Shown piece after piece: positions 1 to 8,434 of a stretch of 64,000 nt of DNA. The stretch comes from Nocardia amamiensis (GTDB lineage: Bacteria > Actinomycetota > Actinomycetes > Mycobacteriales > Mycobacteriaceae). How positions within the stretch are numbered: position 1 is the first letter of the stretch; every line of letters begins with the position of its first letter. Position numbers and translations under genes: made by a program. The notes beneath the pieces were generated by a model. It saw nothing but the letters and a program-made list of their open reading frames with translations. It was not told where the DNA came from and made no database searches. The stretch covers positions 26,650-90,649 of the forward strand of contig NZ_JADLQX010000025.1 in the NCBI RefSeq assembly GCF_015477605.1, written 5' to 3'.

Positions 1-67
1 CACCCTCGTCGACACTATCGATCTCCGCGGTGCTGCGCACCGCGGATACCAACTGATCCTCGTTCAT
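1..67 (-). CDS. Partial CDS running off the left edge; possible DUF2267-like protein
   Basis: Only the first 22 codons are present: ATG at 67, preceded by a good GGAGG ribosome site (about 72-76). The start MNEDQLVSAVRSTAEIDSVD has the acidic, helical look of the N terminus of small DUF2267-type proteins, but too little is visible to be sure. The gene reads leftward out of the window. Confidence 0.5.
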   Translation of the reverse strand, partial: MNEDQLVSAVRSTAEIDSVDEG

Positions 68-574
68 GATTCCTCCCGTTCCGAATCGGTTGCGGACAGA
101 TTTCGAACACAGTGCCACGACGTCCACGGCTCGTCTCCGGTCGCCCGCGCAGCACATCCGCCCGGTTGCAGAAACCGGGCCGCACGTCTGGGCACTACCA
201 CCAAGAGGCACCGGCAAACGGCTCTCGACGGCACAGTCGGCAGGCCCGGTACTCCAGCGGGCATGTCAGCCGAACCCCTGCACACGGACCCGACACGGCA
301 GTCAAGGCGCTCGCGCCAGGGTCAGTACCTGTCGTCGATAAAGCACGTGTGCGTAGTGGTCGACTCCCCCTCAGGACACCAGTGCTGAACACAGGATCGG
401 TCCCGACAACAGCCAGCGGTTGTCGGGACCGATACGTTATGTGCAGCCGAGGAGCCAGTTAGAGGTTCGCTTTGTCCGATCGGGCGCCTGCGGGAAGGAC
501 GGCGGCGATGTCGCCGAGTGCGGTGACGAAGGTGCGGGTTCGGGTGCAGCGGACCGTCGACCACCATGTACCGC
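68..574. other. 507 bp non-coding gap
   Basis: Gap between the edge gene and the flavin reductase stop. It holds one strong hairpin (396-433, listed separately). Short frames here have no recognisable product. On the minus strand the stretch 470-570 stays open with coding-like GC3 (ending ...LPAGARSDKANL) and could be the tail of a decayed gene, but I recognise nothing in it. Confidence 0.5.
396..433. terminator. Perfect 15-bp stem-loop, probable terminator
   Basis: ATCGGTCCCGACAAC (396-410) pairs without mismatch with GTTGTCGGGACCGAT (419-433) across an 8-nt loop. There is no U tract, as is common in high-GC actinobacteria. It lies about 140 nt past the stop of the leftward flavin reductase gene, so it probably ends the MFS/flavin reductase transcript. 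The GGTCCCGAC arm also resembles half a dormancy box, but the symmetry is that of an RNA hairpin. Confidence 0.6.
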
Positions 575-1168
575 CTACAACCAGGTGTCGAGGCTGGTAG
601 TGGTGAGGAAGTGTTCCAGGTCGGCCCGCCATGGGGCGGGGGTGGTCTTTTCCGGTTCGATCGCGCTGTACTGGCCGCGGTAGAACAACAAGGGCCTGCC
701 GGAGTCGGCGGATTCGGTCAGGGCCAGGACTCGGCCGATCACGATGTAGTGATCGCCGCCGTCGACGACGTTGTCCACCGTGCACTGGATTGTGGCCAGC
801 GCGCCCTCAAGGACCGGAAGTCCCAGTTTCGAAGTGGCCCAGTCGATGCCCGTGAACTTATCCGGCTCACGTGAGCCGAAGCGGGCACACACCTGCTGTT
901 GTTCCTCGGCGAGGACGTTCACGCAGAAATGCCCGGACCTCTCGATAGCGGCCCAGCAGCGCGACCTCTTGGTGGGGCAGAACAGCACCAAGGGCGGATC
1001 GAGGGACACCGCGGCGAACGATTGGCATGCGAAACCGATCGGCTCGGCGGGAGTATCGTCGCTGGGCGATGTGAAGGTCGTGATCACCGTGATGCCGGTG
1101 CAGAACCGACCCAGCACGTTCCGGAACCGACGGTCGTCGATCTCCGGGTACTCGCCGGTCATGGTCAT
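575..1168 (-). CDS. Flavin reductase family protein (FMN/FAD reductase component)
   Basis: 197 aa; ATG at 1168 overlaps the MFS stop (ATGA), so the two genes are translationally coupled. The protein fits the HpaC/HsaB-like flavin reductase fold: RFCTGITVITT near residue 20, then GFACQSFAAVSLDPPLVLFC around residues 50-70 (flavin-binding strand), and a C-terminal ...GRPLLFYRGQYSAI. Such enzymes use NAD(P)H to make free reduced flavin for a two-component monooxygenase or halogenase. No partner oxygenase sits in this operon; the nearest candidate is the flavin-dependent halogenase-like protein at 24938. A second ATG at 1162 is possible. Family sure, substrate unknown. Confidence 0.85.
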   Translation of the reverse strand: MTMTGEYPEIDDRRFRNVLGRFCTGITVITTFTSPSDDTPAEPIGFACQSFAAVSLDPPLVLFCPTKRSRCWAAIERSGHFCVNVLAEEQQQVCARFGSREPDKFTGIDWATSKLGLPVLEGALATIQCTVDNVVDGGDHYIVIGRVLALTESADSGRPLLFYRGQYSAIEPEKTTPAPWRADLEHFLTTTSLDTWL

Positions 1169-2604
1169 TGTTGTTCGGGCGCCGGTGTCGCAACGGGCGC
1201 CTTTTTCGCAACGGCAGGCGCCGCCTGGTGACCGGGAAGGATCACAGCGGCGGCCACGGAGCCGACGGCCAACAGTCCTGCGGCGATGGTGAGTGCGGTG
1301 GTGTAGCCGTCTGCGAGATCGGCTGGCGCGTACGAGCTGCCGATGATGTTGCCGGCGATCGTCACCAGTACCGCGAGCCCGACCGACCCGCCGAGCTGCC
1401 GCGAGCTGTTGAGGACTCCGGATGCTAGGCCCGCCTGCTCGGCCGCTACGCCGGCGACACCGGCGACGCCCATACCCACCATGGCGGCACCTATGCCGAT
1501 GCTGCAGACCATGGAGGGGCCGAGTACTGCGCTGAGAAAACCGCTCGACTCCGTCGCCCGTCCGAACCACGCCAGTCCCAGCGCGCCCAGCAGGCCGCCC
1601 ACGACCATGACCTGCCGTGCACCGACTCGGCCGATCACGCCTTGCGCCACCCGGAGACCGACGACCACTCCCACGCAGAACGGCAGGAACGCCAACCCCG
1701 TGCTGGTCGAGCTGTAGCCGAGGACTCGCTGGAGGAACTGCGAGACGAAGTAGAAACTGGCGATCTGACCGGACACCAGCATGAATCCGAAAACGGTCGC
1801 GCCGATCAGGGACCGCCGCCGCAGGAAACCGAGCGGAACCAGCGGATCGGCCGCGCGCAGTTCGGCCCACCCGAACACGGCGAGTGCCACGATCCCGCCC
1901 GCGAACCACCCCAACACCGTCGGAGAGCTCCAAGGATGATGCTCGGTGGAGATCACCGCGGCGACGCACGCTGTCATACCGACCGTGACCGACACCGCGC
2001 CGAGCACGTCGACCGGTCCACGCCGCGTCACCGTCACATCACGCACTCCCCGGACCACTGCGGCGATCGCGGCGGCGACGAACACCAGATTGACCCACAT
2101 CACCCATCGCCAGCCGAGATAGTCGGTCAGCAGGCCGCTCATGACGACACCGAACGCCCCGCCTGCCGCGCCGGCACCTCCCCAGACGGCCATCGCCTTC
2201 GAGCGAGCGGGCCCCTCCGGGAATTCCGAGGTCACCAGTGCCAGTGACATCGGCGACAGCACCGCCGCCGCGATGCCCTGTACCGCCCGGGCCGCGATCA
2301 GCTCCCAACCCTGCTGCGCGGCGCCGCCAGCTGCACTGGCTACCGCGAATACGACAAGACCGGCGAGCAGCAGTCGACGGCGACCGGTCAGGTCCGCCAG
2401 CCTGCCCCCGAGCAGCATCAGGCCCGCGTAGGGGAGCATGAACGCGTTGATCACCCAGCTCAGTGCCGAGGGGCTGAAATCGAGAGCGGCGTCGATATCC
2501 GGCAACGCGACGTTGACGATCGACAGATCCAGGGACACCAGGAACATCAACAGGAAGACAACCGCCAGGATCGCCTTCGGATGCTCGGACTCGCGCGCGG
2601 GCAC
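1165..2604 (-). CDS. MFS drug exporter, DHA2 (14-TMS, EmrB/QacA-like) family
   Basis: About 479 aa. I chose GTG at 2604 because GGAGG sits 5 nt before it; an ATG at 2616, immediately upstream of that same GGAGG, has no ribosome site of its own and would be leaderless. Sequence marks: LVSLDLSIVNVALPDI in helix 1, the GGRLADLTGRRRLLLAG loop between helices 2 and 3, and many hydrophobic segments to about residue 460. It should export a hydrophobic drug or metabolite using proton motive force. Coupled to the flavin reductase and divergent from a TetR gene, the usual arrangement of a repressor controlling its own exporter. Link to the neighbouring metallophore locus is possible but unproven. Confidence 0.85.
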   Translation of the reverse strand: MPARESEHPKAILAVVFLLMFLVSLDLSIVNVALPDIDAALDFSPSALSWVINAFMLPYAGLMLLGGRLADLTGRRRLLLAGLVVFAVASAAGGAAQQGWELIAARAVQGIAAAVLSPMSLALVTSEFPEGPARSKAMAVWGGAGAAGGAFGVVMSGLLTDYLGWRWVMWVNLVFVAAAIAAVVRGVRDVTVTRRGPVDVLGAVSVTVGMTACVAAVISTEHHPWSSPTVLGWFAGGIVALAVFGWAELRAADPLVPLGFLRRRSLIGATVFGFMLVSGQIASFYFVSQFLQRVLGYSSTSTGLAFLPFCVGVVVGLRVAQGVIGRVGARQVMVVGGLLGALGLAWFGRATESSGFLSAVLGPSMVCSIGIGAAMVGMGVAGVAGVAAEQAGLASGVLNSSRQLGGSVGLAVLVTIAGNIIGSSYAPADLADGYTTALTIAAGLLAVGSVAAAVILPGHQAAPAVAKKAPVATPAPEQQ

Positions 2605-2695
2605 AGCAACCTCCATAATTTACGAACGCGTATTTTTAATACAGTTAGCACACCCTAACCACCCTGTCGAGAGCTTCGAACGCAGAAGGAGTCCC
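2605..2695. promoter_or_regulatory. Divergent promoter/operator between MFS and TetR genes
   Basis: An unusually AT-rich stretch for this genome. It carries dyads suited to TetR-family binding: GTATT-TTT-AATAC (2630-2642), TACG-AACG-CGTA (2621-2632) and GTTAG-CACACC-CTAAC (2644-2659). The first two overlap the MFS start side and the third lies before the TetR ribosome site AGAAGGAG (2684-2691). Which dyad is the operator cannot be decided by eye. Confidence 0.5.
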
Positions 2696-3370
2696 TTGTC
2701 GCCCACCACAGCCCGCAAGCGTGGCCGCCCGATCAAGGTCGGCCGCAACGCAGTCGTCGCCGCTACGACGCAGCTACTCGCCGCCGAAGGTGTCGACGGT
2801 TTCAGCATGCGGCGGCTCGCCCGCGAGCTCGGCGTGAGCACCGCCGCGATCTATCACCACTTCCCCACCAAGAACGCGCTGTTCTTCGCAGTCCTGAGCG
2901 CTCGCGCCGACGAACTGGACCGGCCGTCGCTGCCCGACGATCCACGCGACCGCCTGGTCACGATCGTGGTCTACCTCATCGACACCCTCCACCAGCTGCC
3001 GTGGGTGCTCGACATCCTCGTGACCGGTGAAACCTTCGGCCGCGCGGCGATGTGGATTCTCGACGAATTCGTCCGTGCGGCAAACGAACTCGGTGCCAGC
3101 GACGACGAGGCGGTGTACGCGTACAACGTGATGTGGCGGTTCGCTCTGGGCGAGCTCATCACCCGCCGCGCCGCGGATGAGCGGGACGAGGCCACCGCCG
3201 CCGGTAACCCACCACCGCACTGGACCGACGTCGCCACCCCTGAAGTCCTCGCCGAATTCCCCACCGTGGTCCGTCTGCTGCCGCGCTGGTCGCACAACAC
3301 CGCCCGGTACGACACTGCCACCGCTGCACGGCACATGATCAACGGTTTGCTGCCCGAGGCGAAGCCCTGA
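2696..3370 (+). CDS. TetR/AcrR family transcriptional regulator
   Basis: 224 aa from a TTG start at 2696, chosen for the AGAAGGAG ribosome site 4 nt upstream; the frame is open further upstream but without a ribosome site. The N-terminal helix-turn-helix is clear: a basic RKRGRP arm, then AATTQLLAAEGVDGFSMRRL and LGVSTAAIYHHFPTKNALFF (residues ~20-65). The C-terminal half is the ligand-binding helical bundle with no sequence I can tie to a ligand. It is divergent from the MFS exporter and probably represses it. Its last 32 bp overlap, tail to tail, the antiporter gene on the other strand. Confidence 0.9.
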   Translation: MSPTTARKRGRPIKVGRNAVVAATTQLLAAEGVDGFSMRRLARELGVSTAAIYHHFPTKNALFFAVLSARADELDRPSLPDDPRDRLVTIVVYLIDTLHQLPWVLDILVTGETFGRAAMWILDEFVRAANELGASDDEAVYAYNVMWRFALGELITRRAADERDEATAAGNPPPHWTDVATPEVLAEFPTVVRLLPRWSHNTARYDTATAARHMINGLLPEAKP

Positions 3371-4592
3371 GGCGTTGCGGTGTCACACGTCCGTCTGCGT
3401 CGTCAACCGGATCAGCCTTCGAATCGGCCCCTAGCAGCCTCAGCAGCGGCGCGGTGAGAGCTGTGGTGACGAGGGCCATCACGACCAGTAGCGAATACAG
3501 CTGCGGCCCGATGATTCCGGCGGACAGTCCGACATCCAGCAGAATCAGCTCCGTCAGCCCCCGGGTGTTCATCAGTACCGCGAGGACCGAGGCCGAGTTC
3601 TTTCCGCTTCCAGTCGCCCGAGCGGACAGGTAGGCGCCGCCCAACTTGCCGGCCACCGCGGCGACGATCACCACCACGAGTTCGACAACGCCGGCGCGCT
3701 CGGTGGCGGAAAGGTCGACCCGAAGACCGGCGACAACGAAGAAGCAGGGCATCAACAGCATGCCGAGCGGCCGCACGGCCGCCTGGACCTTTTCTCTGGC
3801 GGCCCGCGGAAACGCCGCCCCGAACAAGAAGGCACCGAAGATCAGATGCAGCCCGGCCCATTCGGTCGCTGCGCCCCACAGCAGGGCACCGCAGACCGCG
3901 ACCAGGGTGAGAGCCGAATCGGCGGCGGCGCAGGCGGTCCGGGCGAGGATGGGGCGCACCACCCACCAGGTCCCCACAGCCACCGGAACCAGCAGCAACA
4001 GCCGCCAGGTGTGGCCGGCATCGGTGCGGGTGGAGGTGACGATACCCGCGAGCACAACCCACGCGAGGACGTCACCGACCGCCGCACAGCCGAGTGCCAT
4101 CTGCCCGACCGGTGTGGCGAACATCTTCCGGTCGTGCAGGATCCGGACCAGCACCGGAAAGGCGGTCACCGCCAGCGAACAGCCGATGAACAGCACGAAT
4201 CCGACCCGGCCGCCGGTGTAGTGACGAGCCAGGACTGTCAGCGCCACAACGCATCCCAGCACGAACGGCGTGAGATAGGTCGACAGCGACACGACCAGCA
4301 CGGCGCTGCGGTTTCGGGTGAGCCGGCCGAGGTCGGTCTCAGTTCCCGCGACGAACATGAACAGCGCGATGCCGATGTTCGCGAGAGCGGTGAGCGCCGG
4401 TCTTGTGTCCGTAGGGAAGACGGCACTCGACAGATACGAGCCGAGTATGGTCGGACCGGCCAGAATACCCGCGGCGATCTCGCCGACAACTGGTGGCTGG
4501 CCTACTCGTTCCGCCATCCAGCCCAATATTCGCGCGGTGACCAGGACGAGGACAAGATCCACCAGGAGCATACTGATGACATGGCTGGGCAT
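3339..4592 (-). CDS. Cation:proton antiporter, CPA2 (KefB/NapA-like) family
   Basis: 417 aa, 12-13 predicted membrane helices. ATG at 4592 has AGGAGGACC just upstream. Marks of the CPA2 fold: GQPPVVGEIAAGILAGPTIL (residues ~30-50), the LANIGIALFMFVAGTETD helix, and a C-terminal MNTRGLTELILLDVGL segment (family motif NTRG). It exchanges Na+ or K+ for H+. It starts 11 bp after the methyltransferase stop, so it is the last gene of the leftward metallophore operon. Why a metallophore operon would carry an antiporter is unclear; ion homeostasis, or proton-coupled transport of the product, are guesses. No C-terminal TrkA domain is present. Confidence 0.8.
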   Translation of the reverse strand: MPSHVISMLLVDLVLVLVTARILGWMAERVGQPPVVGEIAAGILAGPTILGSYLSSAVFPTDTRPALTALANIGIALFMFVAGTETDLGRLTRNRSAVLVVSLSTYLTPFVLGCVVALTVLARHYTGGRVGFVLFIGCSLAVTAFPVLVRILHDRKMFATPVGQMALGCAAVGDVLAWVVLAGIVTSTRTDAGHTWRLLLLVPVAVGTWWVVRPILARTACAAADSALTLVAVCGALLWGAATEWAGLHLIFGAFLFGAAFPRAAREKVQAAVRPLGMLLMPCFFVVAGLRVDLSATERAGVVELVVVIVAAVAGKLGGAYLSARATGSGKNSASVLAVLMNTRGLTELILLDVGLSAGIIGPQLYSLLVVMALVTTALTAPLLRLLGADSKADPVDDADGRVTPQRLRASPRAANR

Positions 4593-4603
4593 CGACGGTC
4601 CTC

Positions 4604-5320
4604 CTAGTTCCTGTGTGTGAGAACCGCTGTATCGGGGGCGATTCGGAGACAGCGCATATTCGATCGCTCGGCTTCGTCACGGAGATCGGACAATCCGTAT
4701 TCGGCCCACGGCATCGGCACCTCGGCCTCACGTATCACCCTGTGGTCGTGCAGGACTCGATAGGTCAACGTCCACATGGTCGCGCTGCCGGAGCCTGAGC
4801 CGCGGCTCCACACCTCGTAGATGTGGTCTCCGACCGGCGTCCGGGCGATCCGCAGTGGTGCCCGGCTCGGCGGTGCGGTCTCGTCCATCAGTTCCACAAC
4901 CACCGGGGCTCCCGGTGGCAGCCGCTCGGCGAGATCGGCCAGCAGCCGCGTTCGTTGCGGTGGCTCGATGTGACCGAGCACCCCATAGACCACCGCACCG
5001 CCGATGCGCTGCGGCAGAGTGAACTCGCCGGCCGTGGCCGCGGCTATGGTGACCCGGTCGGCCAGACCGCGCAGGGCCACCCGTGCGGACAAGGCGATGC
5101 GCATGCACGGGGACGGCTCGACGGCAACGATCGCCGCACCGGGTAACGCGTCGGCGATCACTTCGGTGGAGCATCCGGTGCCGGCGCCGATATCGACGAT
5201 CGGGCCGAGATCGGTCCGCGCCGTGCGCAGGGCAGCGGCGAGGACCGGCCCCTTGCGCGCCCACAGCGGCCCGGCCACCAGGTCGTAGAATTCCGCGGCG
5301 CCGGCGTAGATGTCGGTCAT
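4604..5320 (-). CDS. Class I SAM-dependent methyltransferase
   Basis: 238 aa; ATG at 5320 overlaps the O-methyltransferase stop (ATGA). The start MTDIYAGAAEFYDLVAGPLW is typical of small-molecule methyltransferases and IVDIGAGTGCSTEVIADALP (residues ~45-65) is motif I of the SAM fold, followed by VAVEPSPCMR. A late WTLTYRVL strand completes the fold. Position in the metallophore operon argues for methylation of the product or of a carrier-bound intermediate; the N-methyl of the terminal thiazolidine is more likely added by the domain embedded in the NRPS, so this one may act on a ring carbon, oxygen or carboxylate. Acceptor unknown. Confidence 0.8.
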   Translation of the reverse strand: MTDIYAGAAEFYDLVAGPLWARKGPVLAAALRTARTDLGPIVDIGAGTGCSTEVIADALPGAAIVAVEPSPCMRIALSARVALRGLADRVTIAAATAGEFTLPQRIGGAVVYGVLGHIEPPQRTRLLADLAERLPPGAPVVVELMDETAPPSRAPLRIARTPVGDHIYEVWSRGSGSGSATMWTLTYRVLHDHRVIREAEVPMPWAEYGLSDLRDEAERSNMRCLRIAPDTAVLTHRN

Positions 5321-6303
5321 CGGGCGTACTCGACCAACCACACCGGGCTCGCGCCCGGCAGCTGACGCGCCGACAGTCGTCGCAGTCCGGCGGCTGCCGC
5401 ACGGTCGTCGAGTTGGGCGGGTGTTCGTTCGCGACCGCCGAACAGGACCAGCAGGCGCAGGTCCATCGCGGTGGCGACCTCGGGGCGCGTCCCGCTGTCG
5501 AGATTCTCCACGACAACGACCCGGCCCTGCGATCCGGCCGCCTCCGCGCATCGCGCCAGAATCCGCTCGGCATCGGCGTCGGGCCAATCGTGGAGCACCC
5601 AGGTCAGCAGATACACGTCGGCACCAGCGGGAAGCGGTTGGAAGAAGTCGCCCGCCACGGCGGCGCAGCGGGACGAGAGCCCCGCGGTTGCGAAGGATTC
5701 TGCGGCCGCGCGCGCGGCGTCGGCCAGATCGACCACGGTGCCCGACAGCCGCGGATGCGCAAGCGCAAGGGCACGCAGCACGGTTCCCGAGCCTCCACCG
5801 ACGTCGACTACGGTGCGCACCTCATCCCAGGCGTAGCCCTCGACCACGCTGGGAACGGTGAACCGGGTGTGCTTGCCCATCAGTTCGTTGTAGGAATCGT
5901 CGGTGTCCTCCCACAGGGAACGACCGTGCACCACGGGGTAGCCGGGATCTCCGGTGCGCACTACATCCAGCAACGCCGTGAACGCGCGATCCATGCGCCC
6001 GCCCGCACCCTCGAGATCGAACCAATCCCGCATGGCCAGTGGGTGTTCCGCACGTAGCAACTCCGCCGATTCGGTCAGACCGAAGCGTCCGGGTTCGGAT
6101 TCGGTGAACACACCCCGGCAGGCGAGGTAGCGCAACAGCCGGTGCAGGGCGTCGGTGTCGGCGCCGGCCTTCGCGGCGAGATCCGGCACCGTGCAGATAC
6201 CGTCGGCGATGAGGTCGGCGATCCGCAGGGTGGCGGCCACGCGGATAGCCCACGGGGTGACCAGATCGGCGCGGGACATCAGGGACTGTGGTGTCAGGGA
6301 CAT
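5317..6303 (-). CDS. O-methyltransferase of the acetylserotonin/plant type
   Basis: 328 aa from ATG 6303 with GGAGAT upstream. N-terminal dimerisation and winged-helix part (MSLTPQSLMSRADLVTPWAI, residues 1-90) followed by the SAM domain with VDVGGGSGTVLRALALAHP (~175-195) and DVYLLTWVLHDWPD (~245), the family signature around the catalytic base HDW. These enzymes usually methylate phenols or enols. In this locus the salicyl phenol is a conceivable target, but that would remove a metal ligand, so a later hydroxyl or carboxylate is as likely. It overlaps the P450 gene by 10 bp and the next methyltransferase by 4 bp. Confidence 0.85.
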   Translation of the reverse strand: MSLTPQSLMSRADLVTPWAIRVAATLRIADLIADGICTVPDLAAKAGADTDALHRLLRYLACRGVFTESEPGRFGLTESAELLRAEHPLAMRDWFDLEGAGGRMDRAFTALLDVVRTGDPGYPVVHGRSLWEDTDDSYNELMGKHTRFTVPSVVEGYAWDEVRTVVDVGGGSGTVLRALALAHPRLSGTVVDLADAARAAAESFATAGLSSRCAAVAGDFFQPLPAGADVYLLTWVLHDWPDADAERILARCAEAAGSQGRVVVVENLDSGTRPEVATAMDLRLLVLFGGRERTPAQLDDRAAAAGLRRLSARQLPGASPVWLVEYAR

Positions 6304-7364
6304 GGCGATCTCCGTACCGGTAGCGTTGCGGGACCCCGGCTCATCAGATCGCCGGTCGGTCGATAGGTGGTGCCCTCGGCCAACCGCAACTCGGGAGCGC
6401 GGTCGGTGAGAACCTCGACATAGATGCCTGCCTGCAGCCTGGTGAATGCGGCGCCGAGGCAGGCATGCGGACCGGCGCCGAAGCTCAGATGCGCCGAGGC
6501 CGCCGGGCGGCCCAGCTGGAACTCGCTGGGGCCGGGCCAGCGTGCCGGATCCCGGTTGGCCGCGGCGGTGAGCACGAAGACTCGCTCCCCCGCCGCGATC
6601 GGCACGCCGTCCACCGCGCACGGCCGCATCGCGGTGCGCATACTCCACAGCGCGGGTGGTTCGTGCCGCAAGGATTCCTCGACCGCGGCGGCGATGCGAT
6701 CCTCAGGAAGCGGCCACATCTGCGTTATCAGCAGACGATGCAGCAGGTTTCCCAGCAGGTGGGTCACGTTGCGCACCCCCGCGACGACGAGGAAATGCAC
6801 GAGCATGCGCTTGTCCGGAACCGGCAGCTCCGGGAATCGGCGCAACGCCACCGCGTCGATCACCTCGCAGAATTCCCGCCAGCCCGGCGAGGATTCGTAG
6901 CCGACCAAGGTGGCGAACCGTGCTACCCACAGCCGGATCAGCTCCGCCGGTAACCCCAGGAACTCCGCGAGCGCCAAGGCGGGCAGCGGTTCGGTGAAAT
7001 CGGTCACCAGATCCCGCAACCCGTCGATGTGGGCATGGGCCTGCGCGCGCAACGCCGGTTCGAGACCGGCCAGGGCGCGGGGAGTGAACTGCGCCTGGAT
7101 CAGGCTGCGGATCCGGGTGTGGTCGGGCGGATCGAGCTGCGACAGCGCCGGAGTCTTCTCCGATTCGTTCTCCGTCGCGGTGTTGTTGGCACGGCTGGAG
7201 AAGGTCGCGGTGTCGCGCAGCACGGCCCGCGCACCGGCATCCGAGGAAACGACACGAAAGCCCGGCATCGGTGTGGTCACCGCCGCGATGTCGCGCAACC
7301 GCGGATACGGGTCACGGATATGACCAGGGTCGAGCGGGTTGAACGGGGGGTCTGCGGTGGACAT
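6294..7364 (-). CDS. Cytochrome P450 with atypical I-helix
   Basis: 356 aa from ATG 7364; a GTG at 7382 overlapping the previous stop is the alternative. The haem ligand motif LSFGAGPHACLGAAFTRLQ (~300) and the ExxR pair ESLRHEPP (~235) are intact. The I-helix reads LVVAGVRNVTHLL where most bacterial P450s have AG(G/H)(D/E)TT, so the acid-alcohol pair is missing. That is common in P450s that act on carrier-protein-bound substrates or use unusual oxygen activation. It is also short (about 400 aa is normal). A P450 at this place is shared, as I recall, with the S. coelicolor coelibactin locus; a role in oxidising a ring or aminoacyl thioester is inferred. Confidence 0.85.
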   Translation of the reverse strand: MSTADPPFNPLDPGHIRDPYPRLRDIAAVTTPMPGFRVVSSDAGARAVLRDTATFSSRANNTATENESEKTPALSQLDPPDHTRIRSLIQAQFTPRALAGLEPALRAQAHAHIDGLRDLVTDFTEPLPALALAEFLGLPAELIRLWVARFATLVGYESSPGWREFCEVIDAVALRRFPELPVPDKRMLVHFLVVAGVRNVTHLLGNLLHRLLITQMWPLPEDRIAAAVEESLRHEPPALWSMRTAMRPCAVDGVPIAAGERVFVLTAAANRDPARWPGPSEFQLGRPAASAHLSFGAGPHACLGAAFTRLQAGIYVEVLTDRAPELRLAEGTTYRPTGDLMSRGPATLPVRRSPCP

Positions 7365-7375
7365 GTCGTACTCGC

Positions 7376-8434
7376 TCAGCACAGATCCTCGACGCCGATA
7401 GGTGCGGCGGGCGCCCGCCGCACCGGTTGCGGATAACCGAGCCGCCGGGTCAGCTCCGACCACAGCCGTGACAGCGTCAGGTGGTACTGGCCCGCGATGA
7501 ACGGATCGGCACCGTCGGCGATCGCCTGCCGCATGGCAAACAGCGAATGCCGCACGCCCTCCGGCCACACCGAGTCGAAAACCTCGCGCACGCCGGGCGC
7601 ACCGGACGGCCCCAGACACGACACCGTGGGCGAATCGCCGACATCGTCGAGGGAGAAGGTGCCGTTCTCCTTGGGGACGTACACCGCCGGCTTCCACAGC
7701 ACGGGACCGTGTGTGCCGGCGAGTTCGAGTGTGCCTGCCTCGGTGACGAGTGCGATGTGGTGTTGCAGGTGTGTCGGGTGGTCCAGATCGTCCGGTACGA
7801 ACTGGTTGTTCACCCGCACGGTGACCGGTACTCCGGAGATCACCGCGTTGATGCTGCGTTCGGTGAACTCGGCGCGGGCCAGCCCGCGTAGCCGTGGCGA
7901 GACATCGAGCGGATCGCCGATCGCCCACGGGCTCAGACCGCCGAGGGCCTGCCCGATGATGTCGAGCAGGTCGTAGGACACCTGTACCGCGCAGGCGGCG
8001 TGCACGGACACCGCAGGCTGGCGCTGCAACAGCCGGTGCGCCGCGTCCAGGAACCGGCGAACCGGTTCGAGGTGGACGTAGAAGGTGTTGACCGCGAAGC
8101 CGACGCCGCGCCGGGCCGCGATCCGCAGACAGTCTGCGAGCTCGTCCCCGCGCACCGGGTGTTCCAGTAGGACCGGAATATCCTGCGACAGCAGGGCCTT
8201 CGCCAGCTCCGCTCCCGGCCCCCCGCCGACGCCGCTGGGAACCACGACACAGGCGAGGTCGATGCCGCCGGACACCTGGTCGGGGGAGGTGAACAGCGGA
8301 ACTCCGTAGTGCTGGGCACAGGCGCGGGAGCGTTCGCTGCCGCGTGCGAGAATCCCGGCGAGGGTGAACGGGGGTTCGTGCACGGCGCGCAGGTAGATCC
8401 GGCCGAAACCGGTCCCGCAGACGAGAACTTTCAC
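7376..8434 (-). CDS. Thiazolinyl imine reductase (PchG/Irp3-like)
   Basis: 352 aa, GTG 8434 overlapping the upstream stop (GTGA). Begins with a Rossmann motif, VLVCGTGFGRIYLRAV, and has the family's LLEHPVRGDELADCLRIA (residues ~100-118), where most Gfo/Idh/MocA proteins have EKP, followed by VNTFYVHLEPVRRFLDA. In pyochelin and yersiniabactin synthesis this NADPH enzyme reduces one NRPS-bound thiazoline to a thiazolidine. Its presence predicts that one of the three heterocycles here is reduced, which then becomes the substrate of the embedded N-methyltransferase. Assignment rests on sequence style and the Cy-domain NRPS context. Confidence 0.85.
   Translation of the reverse strand: MKVLVCGTGFGRIYLRAVHEPPFTLAGILARGSERSRACAQHYGVPLFTSPDQVSGGIDLACVVVPSGVGGGPGAELAKALLSQDIPVLLEHPVRGDELADCLRIAARRGVGFAVNTFYVHLEPVRRFLDAAHRLLQRQPAVSVHAACAVQVSYDLLDIIGQALGGLSPWAIGDPLDVSPRLRGLARAEFTERSINAVISGVPVTVRVNNQFVPDDLDHPTHLQHHIALVTEAGTLELAGTHGPVLWKPAVYVPKENGTFSLDDVGDSPTVSCLGPSGAPGVREVFDSVWPEGVRHSLFAMRQAIADGADPFIAGQYHLTLSRLWSELTRRLGYPQPVRRAPAAPIGVEDLC

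Noticed and set aside
575..1969. 464-codon frame reading through the flavin reductase into the MFS gene
   Set aside because: The upstream part is antisense-like/out of frame with the MFS helices; the true start is ATG 1168.
2644..2660. IdeR-like box before the TetR gene (TTAG...CTAACC)
   Set aside because: Only 11 of 19 positions match; better explained as a TetR-type dyad.
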